NCBI GenBank assembly: GCA_017444705.1 | Contig: JAFSWA010000089.1 | Location: forward strand, 1-14,333 | Source: a bacterium | GTDB taxonomy: Bacteria; Cyanobacteriota; Vampirovibrionia; Gastranaerophilales; Gastranaerophilaceae | DNA: 14,333 bases | Direction: 5' to 3' | Shown here: piece after piece, positions 5,364 through 11,866 of the stretch | Layout: every line of letters starts with the position of its first letter | Numbering within the stretch: position 1 is the stretch's first letter | Notes under the pieces: generated by a model | Databases searched by the model: none | Told to the model about the DNA's origin: nothing | Seen by the model: the letters and a program-made list of their open reading frames with translations, nothing else | Translations under genes and position numbers: made by a program

Positions 5364-7147
5364 CTTTTTGCTGTATTACCAAGTGTTTCATTTGCAATTT
5401 CTTTAATAGGTTTTTTTTCAACAAATCTTTTTTTATAGTAATTATATATTGAATTACCTATTTTATTTAAAACAATACCGGAACCTATTGATAATAATAT
5501 GTTTGTCGTACCGCTATATGCTTTTGATGCCGAATAGAAATATGTTCCGATACCGCCAAGTATAGGTAATCCTAATTTCAAAGAAGTACCGATTCGTTCA
5601 TTTTTATCTTCACCTTTCATAATTTGGTGAGCGGCACCGCCTATTGCCAAACCTTGGAATAATAAGTCTGTCGGAACAGAGCCTACAATTGATTCTGCGA
5701 CTTTATCTCCAAGACTGTTTCCCTCAGCCTCAACAGCCTTGTTCAAAGCAGTATTCAGTTTTTCCGCACGTGCTTTTAAAATTTCGTATTCTTCTTTCGG
5801 AAGAATATCTTTCATCTTTGAAAGAAAATCCTGAATTTTCCCTTTTTTGGAATATTCCGTCATTGTTTGTTTCATTGAATCTGCAAGTGCAGTCATCTTT
5901 GAAATTTCACTTTGAGTATATCTTAATATTTTATCACCTTTTTGTTTTTTAATATGTTCGGGTACTTTTTTTAATAAAGAATCAAGATCTTTAATAATTT
6001 CATTTCTCAGAGTTTTTCTTGCAACATCTTCTGTTGAACCTGCCAATTGACCGTATTTATCAATTTTAGAGAGAATTTCACCAATTGAACATCGTCCTTC
6101 AACATCATTTGCAGCCAAACAGTGTTTTAAATCGTTTGCAAGTGTTTGAAGAGATTTTGTTACATCACCTATATTATTTGACAATTTCCTTTTTGCACTG
6201 AATACGGCATTTTGATGAGCGGTTTTTGCCGCATTCGCCTGCGTTGAAGTTATATAAGAACCGTATGATTCTTTTAATCTCACACTGAAATTTCTAAATC
6301 TTTGTCTGAAAGGAACTGTTTTATTTCCCAATTCTTTGAAAGGAGAAATAATGGCATTATTTACATTTGATGCAAGATTTTTAAGTCCCTCATATAATCT
6401 TGCCAACCTGCCGTTACGTGTAGCTTTGCTGAAACCTTGTGTATAAATAGGGTTGAGTTCATTCAAAATTCTCAAAGCTTCGGCACCCTTAGCAGAATTT
6501 GCACCGTATTTTTCTATTCCTTTGACACCATCAGCAATAAAATTATCAAGACTTGCAGAAACTCTGCTATATTTTGAATCTATTGCTTTATGGGTAATCT
6601 TCATTATATTTGTTGTCATAAATTTAAAAAATCTTGTCGGCAAATTTATTAAACCATTCCAACCTTTTGTAATAAAATTATTTGGAGCCTTAAATTTCAA
6701 AAAGTCAAGAGAATAAAGCTTTCTGAAACCTGTATCTTTCAAGGCAGTAAAGTTTGCAATAATGTTACTTAAAGAAAAGGCTCTTCTTGTATATTTTGAA
6801 GCATTTACTATACTCCTGTCAACAACTCTTGCAACACCGTTTTTTTGTGAAGATTTCAGCAAATTGTTTTCCATAGTATCAAAAAATGATTTTATTTTCT
6901 TTGCCGTTGAGCCGGACAGACCTTTTGTAAAAAACAAAGCTATTGCACCAAGAGCTGCTATTGAATATATAACATTTCTTTTTAAATGTTTTCCGTGACC
7001 GTTATTTGAGTTCCTCTCTGACGGGGAAAACGTATCGGAAGTATTAGTATTTATAAGAGCCGTATTTGACGGCACCGTAATTAAGGACGGAATTGAAAAA
7101 CCGTTCGTCAAAGTGCTGAAACTGTTGTATTTAATTTCACTTGCCAA
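5360..7147 (-). CDS. Large membrane-associated protein of unknown function, 595 aa
   Basis: No known domain is recognised. The first ~55 residues are Ser/Thr/Asn-rich, as in a cytoplasmic linker. One transmembrane helix follows (~59-75, NVIYSIAALGAIALFF). A long, basic, mostly helical region (~80-480) contains clusters such as LSKIDKYGQLAGSTEDVARK. Three more hydrophobic Gly-rich stretches lie near the end (~486-508, ~522-540, ~548-564), and the tail is positively charged. The architecture suggests a membrane-anchored helical rod or scaffold, perhaps polytopic at the C-terminus. The only start near the frame opening is TTG 7147; an in-frame TAG lies four codons upstream and the next ATG is ~90 codons in. 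A weak promoter (7175-7202) supports this start. Probably lineage-specific. Confidence 0.75.
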   Translation of the reverse strand: MASEIKYNSFSTLTNGFSIPSLITVPSNTALINTNTSDTFSPSERNSNNGHGKHLKRNVIYSIAALGAIALFFTKGLSGSTAKKIKSFFDTMENNLLKSSQKNGVARVVDRSIVNASKYTRRAFSLSNIIANFTALKDTGFRKLYSLDFLKFKAPNNFITKGWNGLINLPTRFFKFMTTNIMKITHKAIDSKYSRVSASLDNFIADGVKGIEKYGANSAKGAEALRILNELNPIYTQGFSKATRNGRLARLYEGLKNLASNVNNAIISPFKELGNKTVPFRQRFRNFSVRLKESYGSYITSTQANAAKTAHQNAVFSAKRKLSNNIGDVTKSLQTLANDLKHCLAANDVEGRCSIGEILSKIDKYGQLAGSTEDVARKTLRNEIIKDLDSLLKKVPEHIKKQKGDKILRYTQSEISKMTALADSMKQTMTEYSKKGKIQDFLSKMKDILPKEEYEILKARAEKLNTALNKAVEAEGNSLGDKVAESIVGSVPTDLLFQGLAIGGAAHQIMKGEDKNERIGTSLKLGLPILGGIGTYFYSASKAYSGTTNILLSIGSGIVLNKIGNSIYNYYKKRFVEKKPIKEIANETLGNTAKS

Positions 7148-7174
7148 AATACTGTTAACCTATAATTTTATCTT

Positions 7175-7202
7175 CCTATACTTTTAATAAAACAAATTTC
7201 AA
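7175..7202 (-). promoter_or_regulatory. Possible promoter of the 595-residue protein gene
   Basis: TTGAAA (7197-7202) and TATAGG (7175-7180) are 16 bases apart on the minus strand, ~28 bases before TTG 7147. The -10 box matches at only four positions. Confidence 0.4.
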
Positions 7203-7240
7203 TAAAAATTTGCGTATAATCAGTATTTTGTTAACATTTG

Positions 7241-8032
7241 TTAAAATAAGACAAGGCTTAGGCCAATAACAAACATTCCAAGCATAACTCCAAATACAAC
7301 GTGGTGATTTTCGCCATATTCTCTTGCCATCGGAAGAAGTGTATCTATTGATATATAAACCATAATTCCTGAAATTATTGCAAACAAAATTCCCAGAGTT
7401 GTAAGATTAAGATAATTTCTGAGAAATACATAACCGATTACAGCACCTATGGGTTCAGAGATTCCCGATAAAAACGAATACAAAATAGCGGTACGTTTTT
7501 TCTTCACTGCGTGATAAATCGGCAGAGCAACCGCAATGCCCTCAGGGATGTTATGAATTGCAATAGCAAAAGCCAACGGAATACCAACCGACAAATCCTG
7601 TGATGATACAAAGAAGTTCGCAATACCTTCGGGGAAATTGTGAATTGCAACCGCAATTGCAGTAACAATTCCCGCTCTTTTTATATGATGCAAATGTCCT
7701 TTACAGTGTTCTGGATTTTGTAAAAATAAATCCGATTCTATATGGTCCGGAATAAAAAGGTCAATTAAAATTGCAATTCCGACTCCGATAAAAAACATTA
7801 TAAAAGCTATTAATCCGGCTCTGTGCGGAAATACAGGCAAAAGATATTTATTTGACTGAACCAATAACTCGTTCAAGGACACAAACAGCATCATTCCGCC
7901 GGAAAAACCAAGTCCGACAGATAATGTTTTTAAACTGTTTTTTTTGACAAAAAATGTCGAAAAACCGCCCAAAAGCGTGGACATACCTGCTATTAACGTT
8001 ATTAATAAGGCTACAATATATTTATGTTCCAT
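7241..8032 (-). CDS. zupT: ZIP-family divalent metal transporter, ZupT-like
   Basis: The 263-residue inner-membrane protein should import zinc, with possible iron or manganese activity, as in the ZupT group of ZIP transporters (~250-270 residues). About eight hydrophobic helices are visible. The two metal-binding helices carry the signature HNFPEGIA (131-138) and HNIPEGIAVALP (160-171), with SEPIGA (192-197) in the next helix. The loop before the first signature is His-rich (EHCKGHLHHIK, 108-118), typical of metal handling. The start at ATG 8032 has no strong ribosome binding site. A TATAAT (8079-8084, minus strand) lies ~47 bases upstream without a good -35 box. It is downstream of folP on the same strand with a 110-base gap, so separate transcription is likely. 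No Zur-type site was seen. Confidence 0.92.
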   Translation of the reverse strand: MEHKYIVALLITLIAGMSTLLGGFSTFFVKKNSLKTLSVGLGFSGGMMLFVSLNELLVQSNKYLLPVFPHRAGLIAFIMFFIGVGIAILIDLFIPDHIESDLFLQNPEHCKGHLHHIKRAGIVTAIAVAIHNFPEGIANFFVSSQDLSVGIPLAFAIAIHNIPEGIAVALPIYHAVKKKRTAILYSFLSGISEPIGAVIGYVFLRNYLNLTTLGILFAIISGIMVYISIDTLLPMAREYGENHHVVFGVMLGMFVIGLSLVLF

Positions 8033-8142
8033 AACTAAATTTTAACATAAAAAAAGATGTTTTAAATTATTTTTGGTAATTATATATTATTTTACGGTAT
8101 GCAATGTGTATTTTAGTAATAGTCGCTCGTAATGGTATAAGA

Positions 8143-9291
8143 TTATCTCAATTTTTCAAATAATTTTAAGACTTCTTTTGTCTTTTTAACATTATGAACT
8201 CTGAAAATAGTTGTGCCTTTAAGCAAAAGTTCACCGCAAACAGCAGCGGTTAAATTATCAAAATCACCGTCAGGTACGGTTTTTTGAATAAATGATTTTC
8301 TTGAAACTCCCGATAATATCGGACAGTCAAGAGTCAAAAATTCATCACTTCTTTTAATAAGTTCGAAATTCTGTTCAATTGTTTTGCCGAAACCAAAGCC
8401 CAAATCGAGAATAATCTTTTCTTTTGGCAGTCCTTTTGAGGTCAAAAACTCAATTTTTTCAACAAAAAATTTATAAATATCATCAATCAAATTTTTATAT
8501 TCCGTATGCTTTTGCATATCTTTTGGAATTGAAGAAGAATGACAAATTACAATTTTTACGTTATTTTCAACAACAACATCAACCATTTTTTCATCAAAAC
8601 AAAGTCCCGAAACATCATTGATAATAATATCTTTTGAAAGTGTCAAAACTTCTTTTGCAACTTCATTAGAGCGAGTATCAACAGAATACGTTATATTCGG
8701 ATAAAGTTTCAAAAGCTCTTTTAATATAGGTAAAATTCTTTCAATTTGTTTTTTACTCGGAATTTCCTCCGCTCCGGGGCGGGTAGATTCTGCACCAATA
8801 TCAATAATATCAACACCCTGTGCGACCATTTCTTCTGCGTGATAAATTGCTTTGTCAAATTCAAGATACTTTCCTCCGTCAGAAAAAGAATCTTCCGTCA
8901 AGTTCAAAATACCCATTATCAAAGGTTTTTGCGGCGGAGCCAACGGCTCCGCCGCATTTATAATTTCTTTTGCCAAATCAGACATTTTAAACTGTTGCTG
9001 TTTAAGGCTTTCTGCCACTAAATTTAACTGGGTTTTTGTTCCGAATAAAATTGCATCTGTTTTTTCAATCGAATTATTAAGGCAACCTGCGTGTATAGCA
9101 CAGTCGCAGCCTTTTGAAAGAGCGGTCTGTTTCAATATATTTGCCTGAATAACAGTCAAATCGAAAATTTTTAACTTCAAAAAATCACTCTTATCAAGCA
9201 TGGCATCAGTATAATTTTTGCTGAAACCAATTTCCTCAAAGTCTTTTTGTGAGAGCTTTCCCTCAATTTTTTTCAGTATAAAATTTGTCAT
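8143..9291 (-). CDS. folP: Dihydropteroate synthase with long N-terminal extension
   Basis: This is the folate pathway enzyme joining p-aminobenzoate to 6-hydroxymethyl-dihydropterin diphosphate, and the sulfonamide target. The catalytic barrel starts at ~123 with MGILNLTEDSFSDGGKY (126-142). It continues through DIIDIGAESTRPGAEEIP (161-178), SVDTRS (203-208), NDVSG (225-229), GFGFGKT (298-304), SGVSRKSFI (327-335) and the closing RVHNV (364-368). All substrate-binding motifs look intact. At 382 residues it is ~110 longer than E. coli FolP: residues 1-~115 form an additional N-terminal part with a GCDCAIHAG segment (61-69) and a LFGTKTQLN segment. Extended forms of this size exist in clostridia and related groups. 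No other folate gene is adjacent. ATG 9291 lacks a Shine-Dalgarno and lies ~8 bases from the -10 box, so the message could be almost leaderless. Confidence 0.93.
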   Translation of the reverse strand: MTNFILKKIEGKLSQKDFEEIGFSKNYTDAMLDKSDFLKLKIFDLTVIQANILKQTALSKGCDCAIHAGCLNNSIEKTDAILFGTKTQLNLVAESLKQQQFKMSDLAKEIINAAEPLAPPQKPLIMGILNLTEDSFSDGGKYLEFDKAIYHAEEMVAQGVDIIDIGAESTRPGAEEIPSKKQIERILPILKELLKLYPNITYSVDTRSNEVAKEVLTLSKDIIINDVSGLCFDEKMVDVVVENNVKIVICHSSSIPKDMQKHTEYKNLIDDIYKFFVEKIEFLTSKGLPKEKIILDLGFGFGKTIEQNFELIKRSDEFLTLDCPILSGVSRKSFIQKTVPDGDFDNLTAAVCGELLLKGTTIFRVHNVKKTKEVLKLFEKLR

Positions 9292-9299
9292 TTTAATAT

Positions 9300-9328
9300 A
9301 TTATGACTGAATTTAATTTTCATTTCAA
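9300..9328 (-). promoter_or_regulatory. Promoter of folP
   Basis: TTGAAA (9323-9328), 17 bases and CATAAT (9300-9305) lie on the minus strand. The expected start point is within a few bases of ATG 9291. Confidence 0.6.
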
Positions 9329-9441
9329 CCGCTAATCGATTATATTTAATATTTCTTTAAAATTTTTATAATTTGATTAAAAAGGTTAAAAATTTTACCC
9401 TGCTTACTACTCATTTTTCGTTGTGATAACCACACACTTTT

Positions 9442-9513
9442 GTCAATTGTGAGGGGTCGCATTATGTTATCTCTCGCAATTATACATGTTAAGCAATGAC
9501 CTGTCATTACGAA
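9442..9513. repeat. Degenerate copies of the palindromic repeat
   Basis: GTCAATTGTGAG (9442-9453) and CTCGCAATTATAC (9473-9485) are imperfect inverted copies of the repeat end GTCATTGCGAGG. Just after, GCAATGAC (9493-9500) and GTCATTAC (9503-9510) face each other as another inverted pair. These look like decayed units of the element seen intact at 9660-9813. Confidence 0.5.
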
Positions 9514-9659
9514 AAATTAACCGTAGTTTGTAGCATGCGTTTATACGCACGAAAAATAAATATATTGCGTGCAAAATGCCCGCTTTATTTTGTCTTGAAA
9601 TTCTTTTATTTTATTTTTTGACATTTGAAAAATAATCATTAATAAAGATATATGAAAGT

Positions 9660-9770
9660 GGATTGCCACGTCGTGCATTCGCACTGCTTGGTTTTTACCG
9701 ATAAACGTGCGAGCAGTGGCTTCGCCACTGACTCCTGCACTCCGGCAAAAGTCAGCTCCTCGCAATGACA
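9660..9770 (-). repeat. Dispersed palindromic repeat, expanded unit
   Basis: Read on the minus strand, the unit begins TGTCATTGCGAGGAGC (from 9770) and ends CGACGTGGCAATCC (to 9660). Repeats with these two ends are widespread intergenic elements in many bacterial genomes, usually ~35-45 bases long. Here the ends are ~80 bases further apart, and the insert is itself palindromic: CAGTGGC-TTC-GCCACTG (9714-9730) extends outward through GAG/CTC and GTGC/GCAC pairs, and a second hairpin GTGC-ATTC-GCAC lies at 9673-9684. The GC content is visibly higher than the surroundings. Confidence 0.7.
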
Positions 9771-9775
9771 GTCTG

Positions 9776-9813
9776 CCTGATTGTCACATTGCTTACAGCT
9801 CCTTGCAATGACA
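9776..9813 (-). repeat. Dispersed palindromic repeat, short unit
   Basis: On the minus strand it reads TGTCATTGCAAGGAGC ... GTGACAATCAGG in 38 bases, the normal short form of the element at 9660-9770. It lies in tandem with that unit and in the same orientation, five bases apart, and ends 16 bases before the next gene. Confidence 0.65.
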
Positions 9814-9828
9814 AACAAAGGAAAATAT

Positions 9829-10197
9829 ATGATACTTGATTTATTTTTAAAGAAAAAATGTTCTCATTCAAAAGTGCCGCCGCAAGTTGAGGCGGGCTAT
9901 TGCCCCGACTGCGGGGAATATGTTGAAAATCACTGGTTTCTTGTTCGCTGCAAGCATTGTAAGATAAAAAGAAAATCTCATCTTTTGGGCGAAAATGTCG
10001 TTCCCGACACAAAATTTTGTCCAAATTGCGGCGGGTTTTTATATGAAGTTGAAAAGTTAGAAAAAATCAATTTTATTGATATTAATTTTGCGGCACTAAA
10101 AAGAGAAGTAGTTAAAATTGTCAAAAAATTTGCCCCTGCAACTACTTGGGTTGAAGAAGAAGAAACAACCCAAAAATTAATCAGTGCAATAAATTAA
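9829..10197 (+). CDS. Zinc-ribbon protein of unknown function, 122 aa
   Basis: The protein has three C-x2-C pairs: CPDC (25-28), CKHC (41-44) and CPNC (61-64), preceded by a single C11. The first two pairs would form one zinc ribbon; the third pair needs a partner, perhaps C11 with H13. The remainder is charged and helical (INFAALKREVVKIVKKFA), and the Glu-rich tail ends KLISAIN. Such proteins often bind nucleic acid or other proteins; no specific role is visible. The start chosen is ATG 9829, with AAAGGA 7 bases upstream. A longer in-frame start at 9781 would translate the palindromic repeat and is rejected. The gene following is 40 bases downstream with its own promoter. Confidence 0.75.
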   Translation: MILDLFLKKKCSHSKVPPQVEAGYCPDCGEYVENHWFLVRCKHCKIKRKSHLLGENVVPDTKFCPNCGGFLYEVEKLEKINFIDINFAALKREVVKIVKKFAPATTWVEEEETTQKLISAIN

Positions 10198-10202
10198 AAA
10201 AT

Positions 10203-10231
10203 TTGTCAATATGTAAAACATAAGATATTAT
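10203..10231 (+). promoter_or_regulatory. Promoter of the gluzincin-like secreted protein gene
   Basis: TTGTCA (10203-10208), 17 bases and TATTAT (10226-10231) lie on the plus strand. The expected start is at about 10238, the same base as the first possible ATG. Confidence 0.6.
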
Positions 10232-10237
10232 ATTATT

Positions 10238-10918
10238 ATGAAAGTTGAGAAGATGAAAAAGATATTTTTAATAATATTGATGATATTTATGTCGGCATTT
10301 ATGACTGCTAATTCTGTATTTTCCGCCCCAAAACCATTAGAGGTCGAATATGATACCGAATATTATAAAGAGCTGAAAAAGGTTTATAAAGGGGTTACAA
10401 CAGATGAATCAGTAATTGATGCACTTGAAATTCTAAAAAATACCCATGGTGTTTATTCTTACAAGGCTATTATGGGTGAAAATCTGACAGGGAAAAAAAT
10501 AAAAATTGAGATGAAAGATTTATCGGAGATTTCTCCGAATTATCGTGATTTTGATGCTCTTGGCTGGAAAAAGAATGAAAGACTTTTCATTTATGTTAAT
10601 AAAAAACATAATGATGCTCCGCCTGAGGCACTTGCAGCACTTTTGGCACATGAGGCTCTTCATCAGGACGAATTTAATTCGATTAACGAGGAAACTTATG
10701 CTTGGACATACGAAGCATCTATTTTTACAAAATTTGTTCAGAAAGACGAATCTCTTTTGGAAATTCATCATCCTTTGGTTACAAGAGAAAATACTTTGCG
10801 GAAACTTTTTATAAAAGGTAATTATACCTCGGAATACATAAGAAAAGCTGTAAAGTCGAATAAAGGTTATGCGACCTTACCATCTCGCTCCCCCGGATTT
10901 GAAGATGAAAATTTATAG
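10238..10918 (+). CDS. Secreted HExxH protein, gluzincin-like putative metalloprotease
   Basis: The 226-residue protein has a cleavable signal peptide (MKKIFLIILMIFMSAFMTANSVFSA, to ~residue 30 from the first ATG), so it is exported. HEALH (138-142) with E151/E152 ten residues later (NEETYAW) resembles a minimal gluzincin site: two His and a downstream Glu as zinc ligands, with E139 catalytic. The preceding helix PEALAALLAHE is the expected active-site helix. The fold after residue 165 is not recognised. Whether it is an active protease is inferred. The first ATG (10238) coincides with the predicted transcription start. The second, at 10253, would give a shorter n-region starting MKKIF and a ~15-base leader, and is a good alternative. 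The signature resembles the cut gene at 13898-14333. Confidence 0.75.
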   Translation: MKVEKMKKIFLIILMIFMSAFMTANSVFSAPKPLEVEYDTEYYKELKKVYKGVTTDESVIDALEILKNTHGVYSYKAIMGENLTGKKIKIEMKDLSEISPNYRDFDALGWKKNERLFIYVNKKHNDAPPEALAALLAHEALHQDEFNSINEETYAWTYEASIFTKFVQKDESLLEIHHPLVTRENTLRKLFIKGNYTSEYIRKAVKSNKGYATLPSRSPGFEDENL

Positions 10919-10935
10919 AAATATGTAATAAATGT

Positions 10936-11802
10936 TTAATCTTCATTAACCCATTTTTTGCGGGTTTTCCATTGAAAAATTGATAAAACGGCTATGATTG
11001 TAAATAAAACATAGGCAATACAAGATGCCTGACCAATATTAAAAAATTCAAACCCTTCCTGATAAAGCCAATAAACAAGTAAGTTTGTGGCATTTTCAGG
11101 TCCGCCTTTTGTCATCATGAAAACAAGGTCAAATACCTGAAATGAAGAAATAGTTGTAACTATCATAACAAACAAAATTGTCGGACTTAAAAGAGGTATA
11201 ATAATTTTGAAAAATCTTGCAAAAGCAGAAGCTCCGTCAATTTCCGCTGCTTCAATTACACTTGAATTTATATTTCCAAAGCCCGATAAAAGAATAATCG
11301 TATTGTACCCTATTAATTTCCATGACTGTACGATAATAAGAGCAAAAAGTGCAAAATCAGGGTCAAAAAGCCAGTTTATATGAAATTTTAAAACATTGTT
11401 TAAAAGTCCTAAATTCGGGTCAAAAATCCATTGCCAAACAAGTGCAATAACTATCATCGGGGTAATAAAAGGCAAAAAATACGAAGTTTTAAAAAATTCT
11501 TTACCAAAGAGTTTTTCATTCAAAATGGCTGCCAATATAACGGGAATTATAACGGCAAACAGGGTTGTTGAAAGCGAAAAAATAAGAGTATTTTTTAAGA
11601 TAAACCAAAACTTCGGATTTTTAAAAAGTTCAAAATAATTATAAAACCCGACCCATTCGGGAGAAGATAACATATCCCATTTAAAAAAACTCAGAAAAAA
11701 AGAACAAATGGTCGGGATTACAATAAAAATTGACATTCCTAAAAGAGCAATGCCTGTAAATAATATAAAGTTTTTTGTATCTTCTTTTTTAAATAATTGC
11801 AT
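10936..11802 (-). CDS. Sugar-type ABC transporter permease (MalF/UgpA family)
   Basis: This 288-residue inner-membrane subunit has six predicted transmembrane helices. The coupling (EAA) loop EAAEIDGASAFARFFKIIIPLLSP (184-207) contacts the ATPase, with G190 and P203 at the conserved places. Its length and FxSFQVFDLVFMMTKGGPENAT ending match binding-protein-dependent carbohydrate permeases of the UgpA/LacF type, so sugar or glycerol-phosphate uptake is likely; the substrate cannot be told. Such systems need a second permease (UgpE/LacG type), a binding protein and an ATPase, and none is adjacent: the gene stands alone between a convergent protease-like gene 18 bases away and a divergent phosphohexomutase. 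There is no ribosome binding site before ATG 11802; a promoter is visible at 11829-11857. Confidence 0.9.
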   Translation of the reverse strand: MQLFKKEDTKNFILFTGIALLGMSIFIVIPTICSFFLSFFKWDMLSSPEWVGFYNYFELFKNPKFWFILKNTLIFSLSTTLFAVIIPVILAAILNEKLFGKEFFKTSYFLPFITPMIVIALVWQWIFDPNLGLLNNVLKFHINWLFDPDFALFALIIVQSWKLIGYNTIILLSGFGNINSSVIEAAEIDGASAFARFFKIIIPLLSPTILFVMIVTTISSFQVFDLVFMMTKGGPENATNLLVYWLYQEGFEFFNIGQASCIAYVLFTIIAVLSIFQWKTRKKWVNED

Positions 11803-11826
11803 AATTTTTTATTATTTGGTTATAAT
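11797..11826 (+). promoter_or_regulatory. Promoter of the phosphohexomutase gene
   Basis: TTGCAT (11797-11802), 18 bases and TATAAT (11821-11826) lie on the plus strand. The -35 box overlaps the start codon of the permease gene, and the -10 box covers the start region of the opposing promoter. Confidence 0.6.
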
Positions 11827-11828
11827 TA

Positions 11829-11857
11829 AGTATAGAAAATATTTGATAACAATGCAA
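11829..11857 (-). promoter_or_regulatory. Promoter of the ABC permease gene
   Basis: TTGCAT (11852-11857), 17 bases and TATACT (11829-11834) lie on the minus strand. The -35 box overlaps the phosphohexomutase ribosome binding site (AAGGAG, 11856-11861). Confidence 0.6.
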
Positions 11858-11866
11858 GGAGAAAAG

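Larger units (their letters stand above)
9292..9828. other. Gene-free stretch between folP and the zinc-ribbon gene
   Basis: This 537-base region carries no convincing gene; open frames here cross palindromic repeats. It holds the folP promoter (9300-9328), AT-rich spacer to ~9440, a degenerate inverted repeat (9442-9513), a small hairpin TGCGT-TTAT-ACGCA (9536-9549), a consensus TTGACA (9618-9623) without a good -10 box at the right distance, and two repeat units (9660-9770 and 9776-9813). The ribosome binding site of the next gene follows directly. Confidence 0.7.

Noticed and set aside
9781..9828. Longer N-terminus for the zinc-ribbon gene
   Set aside because: It would be encoded by the palindromic repeat unit; ATG 9829 has the proper ribosome binding site.
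9541..10024. Minus-strand open frames in and beside the repeat cluster
   Set aside because: One translates the palindromic repeats and the other is antisense to the zinc-ribbon gene.
11708..11866. 53-residue extension of the phosphohexomutase
   Set aside because: It overlaps the permease gene on the other strand and both promoters; ATG 11867 has AAGGAG in front and starts at the family's normal first strand.
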